This document shows positions 28,795-30,494 of a stretch of DNA of 30,494 nucleotides, one piece after another. The notes beneath the pieces are model-generated. The model saw only the letters and a program-made list of their open reading frames with translations. It ran no database searches and was not told the origin of the DNA. The stretch covers positions 1 to 30,494 of the forward strand of contig CAYLHF010000034.1 in NCBI GenBank assembly GCA_964383365.1. The letters run 5' to 3'. Made by a program: the position numbers and the translations under genes. Origin of the DNA: CAYLHF01 sp964383365. Its GTDB lineage: Bacteria > Bacteroidota > Rhodothermia > Rhodothermales > UBA10348. Each line of letters starts with the position of its first letter. Position 1 is the stretch's first letter.

Positions 28795-30494
28795 ATGAGA
28801 CGAATTCAGAACGTCGCTTTTTTCTTTGTTTCGCTCTTTCTGTTCGTCCCCGGGGCCATACAGGCTCAATCGGGCCGAACTCCTACCCCGGCTCGGAATG
28901 GAATGGTTGTTTCCAGCCATTATCTGGCATCCACGGTCGGAAGCGAGATTCTACAGGCGGGTGGAAACGCGGTCGACGCGGCAGTTGCCACTGCCTTTGT
29001 CCTGTCGGTAGTCTATCCCAGCGCGGGCAATATCGGTGGGGGAGGATTCATGGTCTATCACGGCTCCGACGGAAAAACCACCACGTTCAATTTCCGGGAG
29101 AGAGCTCCACTGGCGGCAACCGAGGACATGTACCTCGACGAAACGGGGCATATTCGAAATAGATCGAATCACGAAGGATTGCTCGCTGTCGGAGTTCCAG
29201 GGACCGTTGCGGGGCTATATCTCGCCCACGAGCGCCTCGGCGAATTGCCCTGGAAGGATCTCGTCGAGCCTGCCGTCCAATTGGCGGAAAATGGATTCAC
29301 GTACTCCTGGTACAATAAAGGTTTCGGCGATTATCTACAGCGAATGGCGCCCTCCAATCCGCTGTTCCAGACCACTGCCGACGTGTGGCTCAAGGACGGG
29401 AATATACCCTATGAGCCCGGCGAAACGATTCGCCTGCCTGAACTGGCCGAAACGCTCCGACTCATCCGGGACCACGGGAAAGACGGATTCTATGCCGGGC
29501 ATACTGCAGACCTCATCGACCGTTTCATGAGAGAGAACGGAGGACTCATAACGAAAGAAGATCTTGCCGCGTACGAAGCCAACGAACAGGCTCCCGTTCA
29601 TGGAACGTACAGGGGATACGACGTCTACGGAATGGCACCACCCAGTTCCGGGGGAATTGCCATCGTGGAGATGCTCAATATTCTCGAGGGGTTCGATCTC
29701 TCGTCAATGGGTCTCAATTCCGCGCTCTATATGCACGTTGTCACCGAAGCCATGCGCCGGGCTTTTGCCGATCGCGCATTCTACCTGGGCGACCCCAGAT
29801 TCAATCCGGACATGCCGCTCGAGATGCTCACGTCGAAGGAGCACGCGAAGGACCTGCGTGGGTCGATTGATCTTTTTCGGGCCTCCCCCAGCGACTCCTC
29901 GCGGTTCGGTGCTGCCTATGCCCAGGCCTATGAGAGCGAAGAGACAACGCATTTCTCCGTGGTCGATGCCGCAGGAAATGCCGTATCTGTCACCTACACG
30001 CTGGAGTATTCCTATGGCTCGCGCATTACGGTACCGGGTGGAGGATTCCTCCTCAATAACGAGATGGGTGACTTCAATCCGATTCCTGGTTATACATCGT
30101 CAACGGGTCTGATCGGAACACCGCCCAACCGGGTGGCTCCCCAGAAGAATATGCTTTCGAGTATGTCTCCGAGTATTGTCGCGAAAGATGGAAAACCGTA
30201 CCTCGTCATTGGGAGTCCGGGAGGACGTACGATCATCAACACGACGCTCGAAGTCATTCTGAACGTCATCGACGGAGAAATGAACGTGGCGCAGGCCATC
30301 GAGGCCCCCCGTTTCCACCATCAATGGCTGCCCGATATCACGTTCATGGAATCCCGGGGCATTTCATCAGACTCCAAACGGCTCTATGAGATGATGGGCC
30401 ACACCGTGCGGTTAAGGGGCTCACAGGGCCATGCCATGGGTATCCTGATTGATCCTGAATCGGGTATTCTCTACGGCGGGGCGGACTCCCGGAG
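28795..30494 (+). CDS. ggt: Gamma-glutamyltransferase (3' end beyond window)
   Basis: The reading frame is open from ATG 28795 to the window end (566 complete codons), so the C-terminus is missing. A signal peptide covers about residues 1-24 (FFFVSLFLFVPGAIQAQ), placing the enzyme in the periplasm or outside. Family motifs are clear: GGNAVDAAVATAFVLSVV, NIGGGGFMV, MAPPSSGGIA, and the self-cleavage site ETTHFSVVD with nucleophile Thr384. After it come TYTLEYSYGS, PGGGFLLNNEMGDF and IGSPGGRTI. The enzyme hydrolyses or transfers the gamma-glutamyl group of glutathione and related compounds. It lies 159 bp after the DHOD-like gene, enough for its own promoter. Confidence 0.96.
   Translation, partial: MRRIQNVAFFFVSLFLFVPGAIQAQSGRTPTPARNGMVVSSHYLASTVGSEILQAGGNAVDAAVATAFVLSVVYPSAGNIGGGGFMVYHGSDGKTTTFNFRERAPLAATEDMYLDETGHIRNRSNHEGLLAVGVPGTVAGLYLAHERLGELPWKDLVEPAVQLAENGFTYSWYNKGFGDYLQRMAPSNPLFQTTADVWLKDGNIPYEPGETIRLPELAETLRLIRDHGKDGFYAGHTADLIDRFMRENGGLITKEDLAAYEANEQAPVHGTYRGYDVYGMAPPSSGGIAIVEMLNILEGFDLSSMGLNSALYMHVVTEAMRRAFADRAFYLGDPRFNPDMPLEMLTSKEHAKDLRGSIDLFRASPSDSSRFGAAYAQAYESEETTHFSVVDAAGNAVSVTYTLEYSYGSRITVPGGGFLLNNEMGDFNPIPGYTSSTGLIGTPPNRVAPQKNMLSSMSPSIVAKDGKPYLVIGSPGGRTIINTTLEVILNVIDGEMNVAQAIEAPRFHHQWLPDITFMESRGISSDSKRLYEMMGHTVRLRGSQGHAMGILIDPESGILYGGADSR

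Overview
This is a protein-dense chromosomal window of moderate GC content. I see no phage, transposon, CRISPR, rRNA or tRNA in it. The gene content points to the Bacteroidota / Rhodothermota / Balneolota group. The clues are a very short MerR protein of the type common in Bacteroidota, a NagB fused to a PIG-L deacetylase, a bacilliredoxin, a LuxC-like acyl-CoA reductase, a single-chain pyruvate:ferredoxin oxidoreductase followed by a DHOD-like gene, and generally poor Shine-Dalgarno sequences. This placement is an inference from gene families, not from a marker gene.

Layout. At 11-346 (minus) a MerR-type regulator diverges from a DMT-family permease (450-1403, plus), which is followed by a secreted, probably outer-membrane protein of unknown function (1470-2267). 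From 2352 to 19822 every gene is on the minus strand. In transcription order these are: a bacilliredoxin; a permease fused to PTS EIIA and RCK_C domains; a small unknown protein; a tight thiolase-crcB-DUF190-LuxC-like group; two small membrane proteins (holin-superfamily-like and YtxH-like); adk-polyprenyl synthase-HPr-enzyme I; an overlapping trio (metalloprotease/propeller/outer-membrane barrel protein, PQQ-propeller lipoprotein, PEGA protein); YqeY; and CvpA. From 20093 the plus strand carries greA and threonine aldolase. A minus-strand NagB/PIG-L fusion (23617-21686) converges on threonine aldolase and diverges from nifJ (23872-27588), which is followed by a DHOD-like gene and a gamma-glutamyltransferase that runs off the window end.

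How the genes may work together. Enzyme I and HPr are encoded with no sugar-specific EIIBC, while the nearby permease carries an EIIA domain with its phosphoacceptor His intact. This suggests a regulatory phosphorelay acting on transport. The 8550-3586 trio combines an Omp85-like barrel, a zinc-peptidase motif, a TolB-like propeller and a BamB-like lipoprotein, and looks like an uncharacterised envelope assembly or quality-control module. PFOR plus the DHOD-like protein indicates ferredoxin-linked pyruvate metabolism. Bacilliredoxin and a PIG-L domain together hint at low-molecular-weight-thiol chemistry.

Non-coding space is small and no gap exceeds 300 bp. The gaps hold several palindromes and hairpins, a 9-bp tandem repeat, and a double TACCGGTA palindrome before greA.
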